A stretch of 64,000 nt of DNA, taken from NCBI RefSeq assembly GCF_001641635.1, contig NZ_LUUB01000129.1, positions 21,349 through 85,348 on the forward strand, in the 5' to 3' direction. How positions within the stretch are numbered: position 1 is the stretch's first letter; each line of letters opens with the position of its first letter. Of this stretch, positions 9,151 through 17,235 are shown in pieces. This DNA is from Bradyrhizobium centrolobii. GTDB taxonomy: Bacteria; Pseudomonadota; Alphaproteobacteria; Rhizobiales; Xanthobacteraceae. The position numbers were made by a program, and so were the translations under genes. The notes under the pieces are model-generated. The model was not told the DNA's origin. It was given only the letters and a program-made list of their open reading frames with translations, and ran no database searches.

Positions 9151-10062
9151 ATGCAGAATCCCCAGGACGGCTGGATTCCGTTGGGACGCGCGGTCTTTCG
9201 ATTTGGAATTGCCGGCACCAAAGCCTCCGCAACGAGTGAGCCGTCAGCCGGTGCTGATCTATTTTCGATCGAGGCATTCGAACAGTCCAATGATTGCGAT
9301 GGAGTCTCAAAGGTCGCGTACGAGCCCGAGCTGTCGACGGTTGAGTATCTCACCGAACTTCTTCGAAAGAGTGCCGATGCTTCCAAAGTCGAAATCGATC
9401 GAGAAGGGGGGCGGTTTCTGTTCGCCTTCACGCTGTCGGGTGGAGGAGCAGCATGCCATGGCGGCCCACCTTGGGCGATCCTGCGGGAGCCGGATGAATC
9501 GCTGGAGCTCAATCCGCGACTTGAAGCGCTGTTGAACAACTCAGGTTTAGCCAGCGACTACGAAGCACCGTACGCAGGCTTCGCCAAGATCGGCGTGGAC
9601 GAAGCAGCGGAAGGAGCTGGACAGTCAGAAGGTGTGCGTTTTGCGACGGGCCTCGTTTGGCGAAGGTTCATGCTCCTGGCATTCGATCGCGCGGTCAAGG
9701 TGCGTCGGGTGAAGCTATTTGCCCGCTGGCCTTCGACCAACGACGACTTCCAAGAACTACCGTCAGATATTTGGCCGTTTCTCGACGTCTTGGACTGGGA
9801 GCATGGAGTGGCGCGCGACATCCAAGGCGCGCTCTATAGCTCCATCCACGTTGCAGATTCCGACGATGACGCTCCATCCATATCGGACGAGCCAACGGCG
9901 CCCGCGTACCACCTGAAGATACGCCAGGCGGTGAGAGAGCTTTGGCCGACCGGCGACATGCCGGCGAGTACAAAAGAGCGCAACGCAGCTATCGACGACT
10001 GGTTTCGTGAAAAAGGTCAGCGCGGACCTAGCGAGAAAACGATCAGTCGCGCGCTAAAGTAA
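9151..10062 (+). CDS. Hypothetical island protein
   Basis: The product of about 303 residues is not one I recognise. It begins QNPQDGWIPLGRAVFRFG, has no membrane segment or signal peptide, and contains Trp-rich stretches (LVWRRFMLLAFDRAVKVRRVKLFARWP, read in parts). Its C-terminus (about 245-303) has the pattern AYHLKIRQAVRELWP followed by a short basic tail SEKTISRALK, which looks like a small helix-turn-helix and is frequent at the end of island proteins in rhizobia. It starts 10 bases after the integrase stop, with AGGGGGAG just before the ATG, so it may be co-transcribed with the integrase. The GTG one codon earlier (9148) is an alternative start. Confidence 0.75.
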   Translation: MQNPQDGWIPLGRAVFRFGIAGTKASATSEPSAGADLFSIEAFEQSNDCDGVSKVAYEPELSTVEYLTELLRKSADASKVEIDREGGRFLFAFTLSGGGAACHGGPPWAILREPDESLELNPRLEALLNNSGLASDYEAPYAGFAKIGVDEAAEGAGQSEGVRFATGLVWRRFMLLAFDRAVKVRRVKLFARWPSTNDDFQELPSDIWPFLDVLDWEHGVARDIQGALYSSIHVADSDDDAPSISDEPTAPAYHLKIRQAVRELWPTGDMPASTKERNAAIDDWFREKGQRGPSEKTISRALK

Positions 10063-10210
10063 GACTGAGGATGATCCGGCTTCCGGTCCTGGGGGGCACT
10101 GAAGCGGAAGGCATCGCCCACTGGTGGGGAAGCAGTGCCCCACGCACAGGCAACCGAGCTCGACCGCCTGAAACGCCGCGGCTCGAGCGAGTAGAAGTCG
10201 GCCAATTCCG

Positions 10211-10251
10211 GTCAAATGCGGACAGTCCGCACTTGTCAAATGACTGTCCGC
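10211..10251. promoter_or_regulatory. Perfect 10-bp inverted repeat upstream of the AlpA-like gene
   Basis: GCGGACAGTC (10,218-10,227) and GACTGTCCGC (10,242-10,251) are exact reverse complements, separated by 14 bases. The word GTCAAATG also occurs twice in direct orientation (10,211 and 10,234). There is no T-run after it, so an operator or recombination-directionality site fits better than a terminator. The AlpA-like gene starts about 75 bases downstream. Confidence 0.5.
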
Positions 10252-10324
10252 CCACGTCCCGTGATGCTTGCAGCAAGTCACGCTCGATAGAGCGCGGCCT
10301 TCACCGTCCGAAAGGAAGTGCTGC

Positions 10325-10537
10325 ATGCGAACTATCCCTGTCCCCGACCAAAAGGGACCGCCTCCGGCCGCGATGACTCTCCGCGAGTTTTGCGCCTGGT
10401 CGCGTCTCGGCAAAACGTCTGCTTATCGCGAGGTCCGCGCCGGCCGCCTCCGCATCGTGAAGACCGGTGCCAAGACCCTGATCCTCATGAGCGATGCCGA
10501 AGCTTGGCTGCGCTCGCTGCCCACTGCGGCTGCCTAG
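10325..10537 (+). CDS. AlpA/excisionase-type small DNA-binding protein
   Basis: A 70-residue protein with the MerR/excisionase-like helix-turn-helix signature: MTLREFCAWSRLGKTSAYREVRAGRLRIVKTG followed by the wing strand TLILMSDAEAWLRSLP (read in parts). Proteins of this kind control integrase expression or act as excisionases in satellites and integrative elements. The start ATG at 10,325 follows GAAAGGAAG, a good ribosome-binding site. The position downstream of the integrase and next to an inverted repeat suits such a role; the target is inferred only. Confidence 0.8.
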   Translation: MRTIPVPDQKGPPPAAMTLREFCAWSRLGKTSAYREVRAGRLRIVKTGAKTLILMSDAEAWLRSLPTAAA

Positions 10538-10570
10538 CTCCCAAAACCCTCAATCGTCGCCCTCGCTGGA

Positions 10571-10619
10571 GCCTTCTCGGAACGAGAAGGCCCGCGCCAC
10601 CTGCAAGTGGACACGGGCC
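10571..10619 (+). promoter_or_regulatory. Two adjacent, partly exclusive RNA hairpins in the leader of the replication-like genes
   Basis: GCCTTCTCG and CGAGAAGGC (10,571-10,591) form a 9-bp stem with a GAA loop. The next stem uses GGCCCG/CGGGCC and CCAC/GTGG (10,589-10,619) around the loop CTGCAA. The two share bases 10,589-10,591, so they cannot both form fully. They lie between the AlpA-like gene and the small gene at 10,634, where an attenuator-like leader would be placed. No T-run follows either hairpin. Confidence 0.4.
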
Positions 10620-10633
10620 AAAGGTCACTCAAC

Positions 10634-10828
10634 ATGAAAACCAATACCGAAGGCGCCTTCCACGCGCAATCCGTTCCCAATCCTCCCTTCCTCGATTCGC
10701 GCATCGGCGTCGGCCGTCCGAGCCCGATCACGGTAGGAGGTCGCTTCATTGCGCGCCGATACCACGTCGCTCCCGGTCTCGCTGACACGATCGCGGCTCT
10801 CGCCGGCTTCGAGCAGGAGGCCCACTAA
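10634..10828 (+). CDS. Small hypothetical island protein
   Basis: A 64-residue product beginning KTNTEGAFHAQ with the core GRPSPITVGGRFIARRYHVAPGLADTIAALAG (quoted in parts). The segment 'RFIARRYHVAPGLADTIAALAGF' style is seen in many small rhizobial island genes that precede replication-like genes, but I know no function. Its stop overlaps the next start in TAATG, which supports both reading frames and translational coupling. Confidence 0.65.
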   Translation: MKTNTEGAFHAQSVPNPPFLDSRIGVGRPSPITVGGRFIARRYHVAPGLADTIAALAGFEQEAH

Positions 10829-11130
10829 TGCCGTCGTACCCTGACAATCCGGGTTGGAAGGCAGCCGGCACCAGCGAAGATGCCGCCCAGGAGATCACCA
10901 GCCACGCCAAGACCGTGCGCGGCCGCGTGCTTGGATTCCTGACAAAGCGCCATCCAGGCGCGTTCAGCGCCGACGAAATTGCTGCTGCCCTGGACGAGAA
11001 CATCCTGACAGTGCGCCCGCGCGTGTCGGAGCTGCGCCGTAGCGACCTGATCGAGCCGACCGGGGAGCGCCGCGCCAACAAGTCCGGCATGAGCGCGACG
11101 TGCTGGCGCGCCAAAGGGGGTGCCTCGTGA
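10828..11130 (+). CDS. Small winged-helix-like island protein
   Basis: A 100-residue protein. After a short N-terminal tail it has a helix-turn-helix core: VRGRVLGFLTKRHPGAFSADEIAAALDENILTVRPRVSELRRSDLIEPTGERR, which is the winged-helix pattern in which a recognition helix (TVRPRVSEL) is followed by a two-strand wing; the sequence is read here in pieces. It probably binds DNA, perhaps at the element's origin or operator. It is coupled to the gene before (TAATG) and overlaps the DUF1376 gene by four bases (GTGA), so these three form one translational unit. Confidence 0.7.
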   Translation: MPSYPDNPGWKAAGTSEDAAQEITSHAKTVRGRVLGFLTKRHPGAFSADEIAAALDENILTVRPRVSELRRSDLIEPTGERRANKSGMSATCWRAKGGAS

Positions 11131-12215
11131 AGCCGGACCCGTTGACCCCTCCTGACTGCGACCTGCGTGATTTTTCCTGGATGCCGCTCGATGTCGTCCG
11201 GCTGCGCGACAGCGATCTTACCGTGCTGGCGAGCGGTGAAGCCTTCCGGGCCGCTGTGCTGCTCTGGTGCGCCTCCTGGCACCAGATGCCAGCCGCCTCG
11301 ATACCTAACGACGAGCGGATCCTGGCCAAGCTTGCCGGCTACGGCCGCGATGTCGAGAGCTGGGCCAAGGTCCGTGACGATGCACTGCATGGCTTCGTCG
11401 AGTGCTCCGATGGCCGCCTGTACCACCCGGTAGTGGCCGAGAAGGCGCTCGAGGCTGACGATCACCGCAAGAAGCAAAGGGAGCGAACACTGAAAGCCAC
11501 CGAGGCGCGACGTGGCGGTAAACGTGACGATGCCCGTAACGATGATCGTATCGAATATCGCAATGGGAAACGTGGGGATAATCACAACAAGAAACGTCGC
11601 GGTGCTCGTAACGAGGGGGACCTGACCGGACCTAACCTGACCAAAACTACTACCGAATCCAGTGAGAGAGTTACGCCCACTACTGCCGACGAGCCGCCGG
11701 CTCCGCCGTCGGAAACTCTCTCCGCGAAAGCAGGCGAGGTCCCCGAAGGGAAACCAGTCTCGACCGGATCGCTCATCGGCAAGCCCCTGCCCTCGGATTG
11801 GACGCCGAACGATCAGCTTTGCGAGGAGGTCAAATCCACCTTCGGCATGACCGACGCCGATCTCCAGGCCGAGCTTCCCGCTTTTCACGCGCTCAATGCC
11901 CAGCGCGGCACGTTCTCGAACAACTGGGATTCCACCTTCCAGCTGTTCTGCAAGCGCTGGAAGGAGCACCGCGACAAGCAGGCGGCCCCGCGCGCGCAGT
12001 TGAACCGCATGCCGGGGTCCGGTGATCGCTTTGTGCCCGGCCCTGCAGATTGGGACAAGGCCGCCGAGCTCTACGGGAAGACCGGCAGATGGCCGCGCGA
12101 GCATGGGCCTGATCCGATGTCGCCGGCCTGCAAGTGCCCGGTTGAGATCCTGCGCAAGCACGGCATCAACGAGAAGGGGGAACGGCGCATTCCATCGCGG
12201 AAGGTGTCGGCGTAA
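11127..12215 (+). CDS. DUF1376 (YdaU-like) protein, probable phage/element replication protein
   Basis: About 362 residues. The first 100 residues match DUF1376: FSWMPLDVVRLRDSDL, GEAFRAAVLLWCASWHQMPAASIPND and the end YHPVVAEKALEADDHRKKQRE (in parts). Members of this family are found in phages and prophages beside replication genes. The middle (about 120-230) is low-complexity and basic then acidic, with repeated R-N-D/N-G-K runs. The C-terminal part has a conserved cluster, LPSDWTPNDQLCEEVKS and FQLFCKRWKEHR, common in rhizobial island proteins that may bind a helicase loader. The GTG start overlaps the preceding stop (GTGA); the alternative ATG at 11,100 is less likely. Confidence 0.78.
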   Translation: MKPDPLTPPDCDLRDFSWMPLDVVRLRDSDLTVLASGEAFRAAVLLWCASWHQMPAASIPNDERILAKLAGYGRDVESWAKVRDDALHGFVECSDGRLYHPVVAEKALEADDHRKKQRERTLKATEARRGGKRDDARNDDRIEYRNGKRGDNHNKKRRGARNEGDLTGPNLTKTTTESSERVTPTTADEPPAPPSETLSAKAGEVPEGKPVSTGSLIGKPLPSDWTPNDQLCEEVKSTFGMTDADLQAELPAFHALNAQRGTFSNNWDSTFQLFCKRWKEHRDKQAAPRAQLNRMPGSGDRFVPGPADWDKAAELYGKTGRWPREHGPDPMSPACKCPVEILRKHGINEKGERRIPSRKVSA

Positions 12216-12706
12216 TGGCTGAGGACACTTCCGCCTCCGTTATTTCTCTTCATCAGGTCCCGCGTGAAAGGAAGGACAAAACGGCGGCCGCGCGCGCCAA
12301 GGCCTACCGGCAGCGTAAAAGGCAGCAGGCGAAGCTGGCCACCTCCGCCGAGGGCGAACCTTCATTCTCCGAGTATTTGACCCCACCGGAGCTTCGGGTT
12401 GGCTTTGCAGCCGCCAACATCGGCGACGTGACGCTGGCGCGTGCGTCGCGCGTCACGCCGGCCGTCACGACCGCGCAAGCGGCGTTGTTGGACGCCATGT
12501 CGGTCCGCGACGGGGAGTGCAAGGGGGGCGTGGGCAGGTTCTGCCGGAAGTGCGAAGCGGCGGTCGCGGAGCGCCGCCAGGCACTCCAGTCCGAAATGGC
12601 GTTTGTCCGCAATCTGCGGATCCCTAAACTGGCGGAGCCATCAGGCTGGTCAGCTGGAGCTTCCGCGGCGCATTGCGGCCGTCCCCCGAAGACTTCGCCA
12701 TGCTGA
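12215..12706 (+). CDS. Hypothetical basic island protein, possibly frameshifted
   Basis: The 163-residue product starts one base into the DUF1376 stop (TAATG), so it belongs to the same unit. Its N-terminus, KDKTAAARAKAYRQRKRQQ, is a strongly basic helix of a type that opens many rhizobial island proteins. The rest has a zinc-like pair (FCRKCEAAVAER) but no domain I recognise, and the last 30 residues (SGWSAGASAAHCGRPPKTSPC) look like read-through of a broken end. I infer that the gene is real at its 5' end and may have lost its original C-terminal (often membrane) domain. Confidence 0.5.
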   Translation: MAEDTSASVISLHQVPRERKDKTAAARAKAYRQRKRQQAKLATSAEGEPSFSEYLTPPELRVGFAAANIGDVTLARASRVTPAVTTAQAALLDAMSVRDGECKGGVGRFCRKCEAAVAERRQALQSEMAFVRNLRIPKLAEPSGWSAGASAAHCGRPPKTSPC

Positions 12707-12789
12707 GGCTCATCCTGTTGGCCCTGCTGCCGCAGGTCGGCGGAGTGATGATCGGGCACAATTCGCGGTGGCGCAGCCTCCCGAGGAAT

Positions 12790-12960
12790 TTAGCTTGCGC
12801 GCAAAAGGGCCGCGACGACGCCGAAACCACCCGCGCAACTGAGCAGATAGGTCGGTCTTCCGATCCAGCCCGCGTCGCTGGCAAGCGACGCGGGCATGCT
12901 CTCCCACAGGCTTAGCGCCAGCAAGACTGTCGCTACGGTCACACAAATAGCTCTGAGCAT
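12790..12960 (-). CDS. Small two-segment membrane protein
   Basis: A 56-residue product with two hydrophobic stretches: LRAICVTVATVLLALSLW at the N-terminus and YLLSCAGGFGVVAALLRAS at the end. The ATG at 12,960 is preceded by GGAGTGG, a fair ribosome-binding site. Function is unknown. Small two-helix proteins in phages and satellites include holin-like and immunity proteins, but nothing here allows that choice. A longer reading frame exists upstream without coding character. Confidence 0.5.
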   Translation of the reverse strand: MLRAICVTVATVLLALSLWESMPASLASDAGWIGRPTYLLSCAGGFGVVAALLRAS

Positions 12961-13105
12961 CCGATCCACTCCGTTCTCGCCAGGGCCTGATTGCAGTGGC
13001 GTGCCTGCGACCGTCCTGTGCCGGACGGCAAGCGGCAAGGGGATCGTTCTGAAGCCGCTGTTGCGGGTGGTATTGGCAAGAAGCCAAATGATGGCTAGGC
13101 CGCGC

Positions 13106-13465
13106 TCACGGGTCTCGATGCTTGGTCCGCCAGTTCTTGCCTGCTTCTATAAGTGACGGATCGTTTAGGAGTTCGGCTGCTCGTCTCCACATGGACTCCT
13201 GGCTAGGAGCCTCGGATTTCAAAATGCGGCGTTTTGCCGGCGCGCAGCGGCCGGAGGTATATCGGCGTTTGATATCCTCCCTGAGAGCCTTCTCGATCCG
13301 CGTGATGTCGGACGGGTGGAATATCCGCTTCCTGCCCACGGGTGTGCAATAGGGCTCGCCGGCGGCATCCACCGGATGGGCCCGCAGCCACTCCTGCAGC
13401 CAGCGGACGGTGACGTGGAGGGCGTTGGCGACTTGCTCGATCTCGAGACGCTGGCGAAGGGGCAT
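13106..13465 (-). CDS. Probable DNA-binding protein (helix-turn-helix, excisionase-like)
   Basis: A 119-residue product with an N-terminal helix-turn-helix pattern: LRQRLEIEQVANALHVTVRWLQEWLRAHP, then EPYCTPVGRKRIFHPSDITRIEKALRED. This is the arrangement of the helix 17 / phage Xis type regulators that read a short operator. The C-terminal third is basic (KRRYTSGRCAPAKRRIL). The ATG at 13,465 follows GGGGGAGTGGTCCTG. It sits on the minus strand with the small gene at 13,530, facing the replication-like unit, and could be a repressor or control protein. A longer start (13,558) is possible but less likely. Confidence 0.65.
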   Translation of the reverse strand: MPLRQRLEIEQVANALHVTVRWLQEWLRAHPVDAAGEPYCTPVGRKRIFHPSDITRIEKALREDIKRRYTSGRCAPAKRRILKSEAPSQESMWRRAAELLNDPSLIEAGKNWRTKHRDP

Positions 13466-13529
13466 CAGGACCACTCCCCCGGCGTATGGCCTCGCTGGAC
13501 GCGATCTATACGTTGAGCGTTCATCCTGC

Positions 13530-13745
13530 CTAATCCTTCCATTTGGAGTCGGGATCATCGTTAGCGTCCGGCTGGACGAGGGAACGAGTGTCGATCGGCC
13601 GGTCGCTGATTATCAGGGTGCCGTCGGATTTCACTCCAACTACGAACAGGCCAGCCCGTTGGACGCCACGGATGGCGCGCGCAAGCGAACACTCGGTGGT
13701 AGGGCTTTGCTCATGAAAGCTCATCCGGCGCGGGCAGGAGATCAT
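13530..13745 (-). CDS. Small hypothetical protein
   Basis: About 71 residues from the ATG at 13,745 (or 64 from 13,724). It has the segment CSLARAIRGVQRAGLFVVGVKSDGTLIISDRP, a helix followed by two short strands. I have seen this layout in many short rhizobial prophage and island genes, always of unknown function. It lies 64 bases upstream of the helix-turn-helix gene on the same strand, so the two may be co-transcribed. Confidence 0.5.
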   Translation of the reverse strand: MISCPRRMSFHEQSPTTECSLARAIRGVQRAGLFVVGVKSDGTLIISDRPIDTRSLVQPDANDDPDSKWKD

Positions 13746-13924
13746 TCGTGGTAAAAAGTGAAGCGAGAAAACTGCGATCTTACGAAGATAGTTGGCGTTT
13801 GTGTCCCCGTAATGCCCGCAGTTCACCGCCGATCTGCGCGCGCCTAGCCGCGCACGGGCGTCATATGCCGCAGAGTTGTGCCCCCGTCCGACGCCCTCCG
13901 CCGCGTGGTGAAACTGATTGCCGG

Positions 13925-14083
13925 TTAGTCCCTGACCGATCCGAGGATCACCGGGACTGAGGTTGTCGATCCGATGCCGTCGGCCATACGGGCGAGCTCC
14001 GTCTCGATGATGATGCGCGTGCGCACCGGCTTCAGCCCAGGGGGAATCCCGCCCCTGTTGCCGTGCTGCCTATCCTTGGTCAT
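13925..14083 (-). CDS. Possible small hypothetical protein
   Basis: A 52-residue frame beginning TKDRQHGNRGGIPPGLKP and ending ELARMADGIGSTTSVPVILGSVRD. The start follows CAGGGCG. It is short and has no recognisable domain, and a plus-strand frame overlaps it. The PGLKPVRTRIIIETELARM segment gives modest coding character. Low confidence. Confidence 0.25.
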   Translation of the reverse strand: MTKDRQHGNRGGIPPGLKPVRTRIIIETELARMADGIGSTTSVPVILGSVRD

Positions 14084-14221
14084 CGCCCTGACGTCGACCT
14101 TGGGCTCGCCCACGGTATGTGATGGCCAGACTGGAGGGAGATTAATGCCGGCCCCAGGTGATGGACCCGGAGCCGGCTTCGCACGAATCAGGCTGAGCTA
14201 AACAGTCTCACCGTCCCAGCC

Positions 14222-14545
14222 GGTGTCCCACAATTTATTGGGACGACTCGAAAGGCGCGACCGGTTAAGGGGCGAAAGAGCTACGCTGAGATCGATCAAA
14301 GAGACAATGCGGGCCGGATGATAGCTCTGGTCAAGCGACTAAGGCGGAAGCGCCCCGAGGGCGGCCGCCGATCTCTGAGCGACATCTCGACAGAACTCGA
14401 AAAGGCAGGCTTTACCAGCGCGACTGGCAAGGCCATTTGCCGGCACCGTAATTGCCCGTATGCTCGGCGAGATCGAGACATGATAAGCGATGCCGAGACT
14501 GGTTGGGCTGCAAAGAAGTGTGTTGGCGGGGGAAATGTTAGATAA
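14222..14545 (+). pseudogene. Remnant resembling the C-terminal region of a serine recombinase
   Basis: In frame with the ATG at 14,318, but open upstream to a stop at 14,159, the translation contains AEIDQRDNAGRMIALVKRL then GGRRSLSDISTELEKAGFTSATGKA. The block 'SL-x-x-I-x-x-EL-x-x-x-GF/I-x-T-x-x-G-K' is the small helix-turn-helix that ends large resolvase/invertase-type recombinases. No catalytic N-terminal domain is present, and no good start codon is seen upstream. It is probably a fragment; its 3' end overlaps the hsdM start by a few bases. Confidence 0.35.
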
Positions 14546-16049
14546 ATCAGTGCGTTGGATGTCACTCGAAGAGCTCGAACGGCATCTTTGGCAGGCGGCG
14601 GACATCCTGCGCGGCCATGTCGATGCGGGGAAGTTCAAGGACTACATCTTTGCGCTCCTATTTTATCGTCGGCTGTGCGACGTGTGGGACGAGGAGTTCG
14701 AGGTTCTACTCGCCAAGACCGGTGACCGGGAGGAGGCAGCCGATCCTGATGAGCATCGCTTCCATATCCCGCCGCCGCATCACTGGAATGCAGTCAGGAA
14801 GCACGCGACCCAAATTGGCCAGCATCTGAACAATGCTTTCGCGGCCATCGAAGACGCCAACCTGCGTCTGCGCGGCGTTTTCGGCGATGTGGACTTCGCC
14901 AATCAGGAACGCTTCCCTGACGCGCGCCTGGAGAGATTGCTCGCCCACTTCGAAAAGCACCGGCTCAGGAACAGTGACGTGCCGCCCGACATCCTGGGCG
15001 ACGCCTACATGTATCTGATCGAACAGTTCGCGGAGGGCGCGGGCAAGAAGGGCGGTGAGTTCTACACACCCCGGCAGCTTGTGAAGCTGATCGTCGAGTG
15101 CCTTGATCCCCAGCCGGGAATGTCGATCTACGATCCGACGTGCGGCTCTGGCGGCATGCTGCTGGAAGCGGTTCAACACCTCAAGAACAGAGGCCAAGAC
15201 CCCCGCAGTCTTTCGCTCTATGGGCAGGAGAAGGAGCTAGACACTTGGGCCATCGCCCAGATCAACCTGTTCCTTCACGACATCGACGACGCTTTCATCG
15301 CCAAGGGCGACACTATCCTCGACCCTAAACGATACGATCCGCGCGCACAGGAGTTCACGCCCGGCATCGGGGCCTATGATCGGGTGATGGCCAATCCGCC
15401 CTTCTCACAGAAGGTCTGGGGTCACGAGGTCTGGACCAACGGCGATCCGTTCGGCCGTGACGTCTATGGTGCGCCGCCAAGGGGTTATGGCGACCTTGCT
15501 TTCGTCCAGCACATGATCGCTTCGCTGAAAGACGACGGCATGCTGGGCGTGGTCGTACCGCACGGCGTGCTGTTCCGAGGCGGCGCCGAAGGTCGCATTC
15601 GCGAGGCCATGCTGAAGGCCGATATCATCGAGGCGGTGATCGGACTAGCTCCCAACCTTTTCTACGGCGCGGGCATCCCGGCGGCGGTCCTAATCATCCG
15701 AAAGGCCAAGCCAGCCGCGCGGAAGAGAAAAGTGCTAGTCGTAAACGGCGACGCAACCTTCACGCCAGGCAAGGCGCAGAACCACCTTACCGACGCCAAT
15801 GTGCGGACGCTGGCCGACGCCTTCCGCGGCTTCGCTGAAGTCGAGAGGCTGGCACGCGCGGTGTCCGTCGATGAGATCGAGGCGAACGGCTTCAACTTAA
15901 ACATTAGCCGCTACGTCCAGACCGGCGCGGACGCCGAGGCCATGGATGTCGCCGCCGAAGCGGCCAAGCTCCAAGACCTGATAGCCAAGCGCGACGAGGC
16001 CGAGGCGGTGATGTTTGGGCACCTCAAGAGACTCGGCTATGTCGGGTGA
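14535..16049 (+). CDS. hsdM: Type I restriction-modification DNA methyltransferase (M subunit)
   Basis: HsdM methylates adenine N6 in the host's recognition sites, in a complex with HsdS. The 504-residue product has the N-terminal helical domain (SLEELERHLWQAADILRGHVD, AGKFKDYIFALLFYRRLCDVWDEE, in parts), the SAM-binding motif PTCGSGGMLLEA at about residue 200, the catalytic NPPF in VMANPPFSQKVWG at about 285, and the late RGGAEGRIREAML. All key residues are present. The ATG at 14,535 follows GGCGGGGGAA; the ATG at 14,490 would add 15 residues without family support. It overlaps hsdS by 11 bases. Confidence 0.96.
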   Translation: MLDKSVRWMSLEELERHLWQAADILRGHVDAGKFKDYIFALLFYRRLCDVWDEEFEVLLAKTGDREEAADPDEHRFHIPPPHHWNAVRKHATQIGQHLNNAFAAIEDANLRLRGVFGDVDFANQERFPDARLERLLAHFEKHRLRNSDVPPDILGDAYMYLIEQFAEGAGKKGGEFYTPRQLVKLIVECLDPQPGMSIYDPTCGSGGMLLEAVQHLKNRGQDPRSLSLYGQEKELDTWAIAQINLFLHDIDDAFIAKGDTILDPKRYDPRAQEFTPGIGAYDRVMANPPFSQKVWGHEVWTNGDPFGRDVYGAPPRGYGDLAFVQHMIASLKDDGMLGVVVPHGVLFRGGAEGRIREAMLKADIIEAVIGLAPNLFYGAGIPAAVLIIRKAKPAARKRKVLVVNGDATFTPGKAQNHLTDANVRTLADAFRGFAEVERLARAVSVDEIEANGFNLNISRYVQTGADAEAMDVAAEAAKLQDLIAKRDEAEAVMFGHLKRLGYVG

Positions 16050-17235
16050 GGCGCAGGCGGGGTGGCGCGCCATGCTCTTTTCCGAGGCCGTCGCGATCAA
16101 TCCAAAGCGCCAGCTCCCAAGAGAAGGGCAGGTGCCTTTCCTTGACATGGCGAGTTTGCCGCTCAACGGCGCGGACGTGTCGGTCCTGACTACCCGCGAG
16201 ATCAGTAGCGGCGGCTCCAAATTTCAGTCTGGCGACACGCTCTTCGCTCGGATCACCCCTTGCGCCGAGAATGGAAAGCTCGGCTTCGTTCAGTCGATCA
16301 ATGGTGGTCAGGTGGCGCAAGGCTCTACCGAGTTCATCGTCATGGCGGGACGCGATGGACTGACACTGCCTGAGTATGTTCGCTGTCTCGCCGGTTGGTC
16401 TGAAGTTCGTGACCAAGCCATCGGCTTGATGGAAGGCACGTCGGGACGTCAGCGAGTGCCGCAGTCGGCTTTCGATGAGATCGAGGTTCTGATCCCCCCG
16501 CTCGAAGAGCAGCGACGGATCGCCGAGGTGTTGCGGTCGGTAGATGAGCTTCTCTCAGTCGTCGAACGCAAAGCAGAACAAGGCGAACGAACGCTGTCGG
16601 CGTATTTTGCAGAAGCGTTCGCGAACGCCGTTCCGCAGGATGGCACTGGCGTGGCCCTCGACGACCTGCTTTCCCGCATTATCGACTATAGGGGAGTTCC
16701 ACCGCCCAAAGCGCCCAGTGGTGTCCCGCTGCTGACCGCAAAGAATGTGCGGTTTGGCTACCTCGATCCTGAGCCGAGGGAGTTCATCGCAGAGGACGAC
16801 TACGAGTCTTGGATGCGTCGCGGCATTCCCGCCGTTGGCGATGTGATGTTTACGACCGAGGCCCCCCTCGGAAATGTTGCTGACTTCCCGAACTATCGAG
16901 CCGCGCTTGGCCAGCGGACTCTAACCTTGCGGCCCGATCCTGTTCGGTTGACTTCCAGTTACCTTAAGTGGCTCCTTCTCTCACCTTATGCTCAAACGCT
17001 CATCGAGCGTCACGCCACGGGTTCGACAGCAAAGGGGATCAAACAGACGACCTTCAGAAAACTTCGGTTCAACGTGCCATCACTCGCCAATCAAAGCGAA
17101 ATTGGTGCGGTCTGCGACTCCATCTGGGCGGACGTCGTTGCGTCAAGAGCCCAAAGCAGTGCCTTGATTAAGCTTCGTGGCCTCCTTTCAGGTGACCTCC
17201 TCTCGGGCCGCGTCAAGGTACCCGTGCCCGTATGA
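16039..17235 (+). CDS. hsdS: Type I restriction-modification specificity subunit
   Basis: HsdS carries two target-recognition domains that read the two halves of a split recognition site. The 398-residue product shows both: the first with LFARITPCAENGKLGFVQ and VEVLIPPLEEQRRIAEVL (end of TRD1 and the central conserved helix, in parts), the second with GVPLLTAKNVRFGYLDPE, VMFTTEAPLGNVADFPN and a final SALIKLRGLLSGDLLSGRVKV helix. I start it at the ATG at 16,039, inside the end of hsdM; an upstream ATG (16,015) is possible. It overlaps hsdR by four bases. Confidence 0.93.
   Translation: MSGEAQAGWRAMLFSEAVAINPKRQLPREGQVPFLDMASLPLNGADVSVLTTREISSGGSKFQSGDTLFARITPCAENGKLGFVQSINGGQVAQGSTEFIVMAGRDGLTLPEYVRCLAGWSEVRDQAIGLMEGTSGRQRVPQSAFDEIEVLIPPLEEQRRIAEVLRSVDELLSVVERKAEQGERTLSAYFAEAFANAVPQDGTGVALDDLLSRIIDYRGVPPPKAPSGVPLLTAKNVRFGYLDPEPREFIAEDDYESWMRRGIPAVGDVMFTTEAPLGNVADFPNYRAALGQRTLTLRPDPVRLTSSYLKWLLLSPYAQTLIERHATGSTAKGIKQTTFRKLRFNVPSLANQSEIGAVCDSIWADVVASRAQSSALIKLRGLLSGDLLSGRVKVPVPV

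Noticed and set aside
10746..12161. Long minus-strand frame opposite the winged-helix and DUF1376 genes
   Set aside because: It has no protein-like character and is antisense to two coupled genes; it is a by-product of GC-rich third positions.
12748..12915. Short frame starting MIGHNSR with a ribosome-binding site (GGCGGAGTG)
   Set aside because: MIGHNS opens some DUF2312-type phage proteins, but the sequence after it does not continue as that family; it overlaps a better minus-strand gene. It may be a tiny remnant.
14225..14244. Inverted repeat GTCCCA / TGGGAC as a terminator
   Set aside because: The stem is only 6 bp with an 8-base loop and has no T-run; it lies inside a region with recombinase-like coding character.
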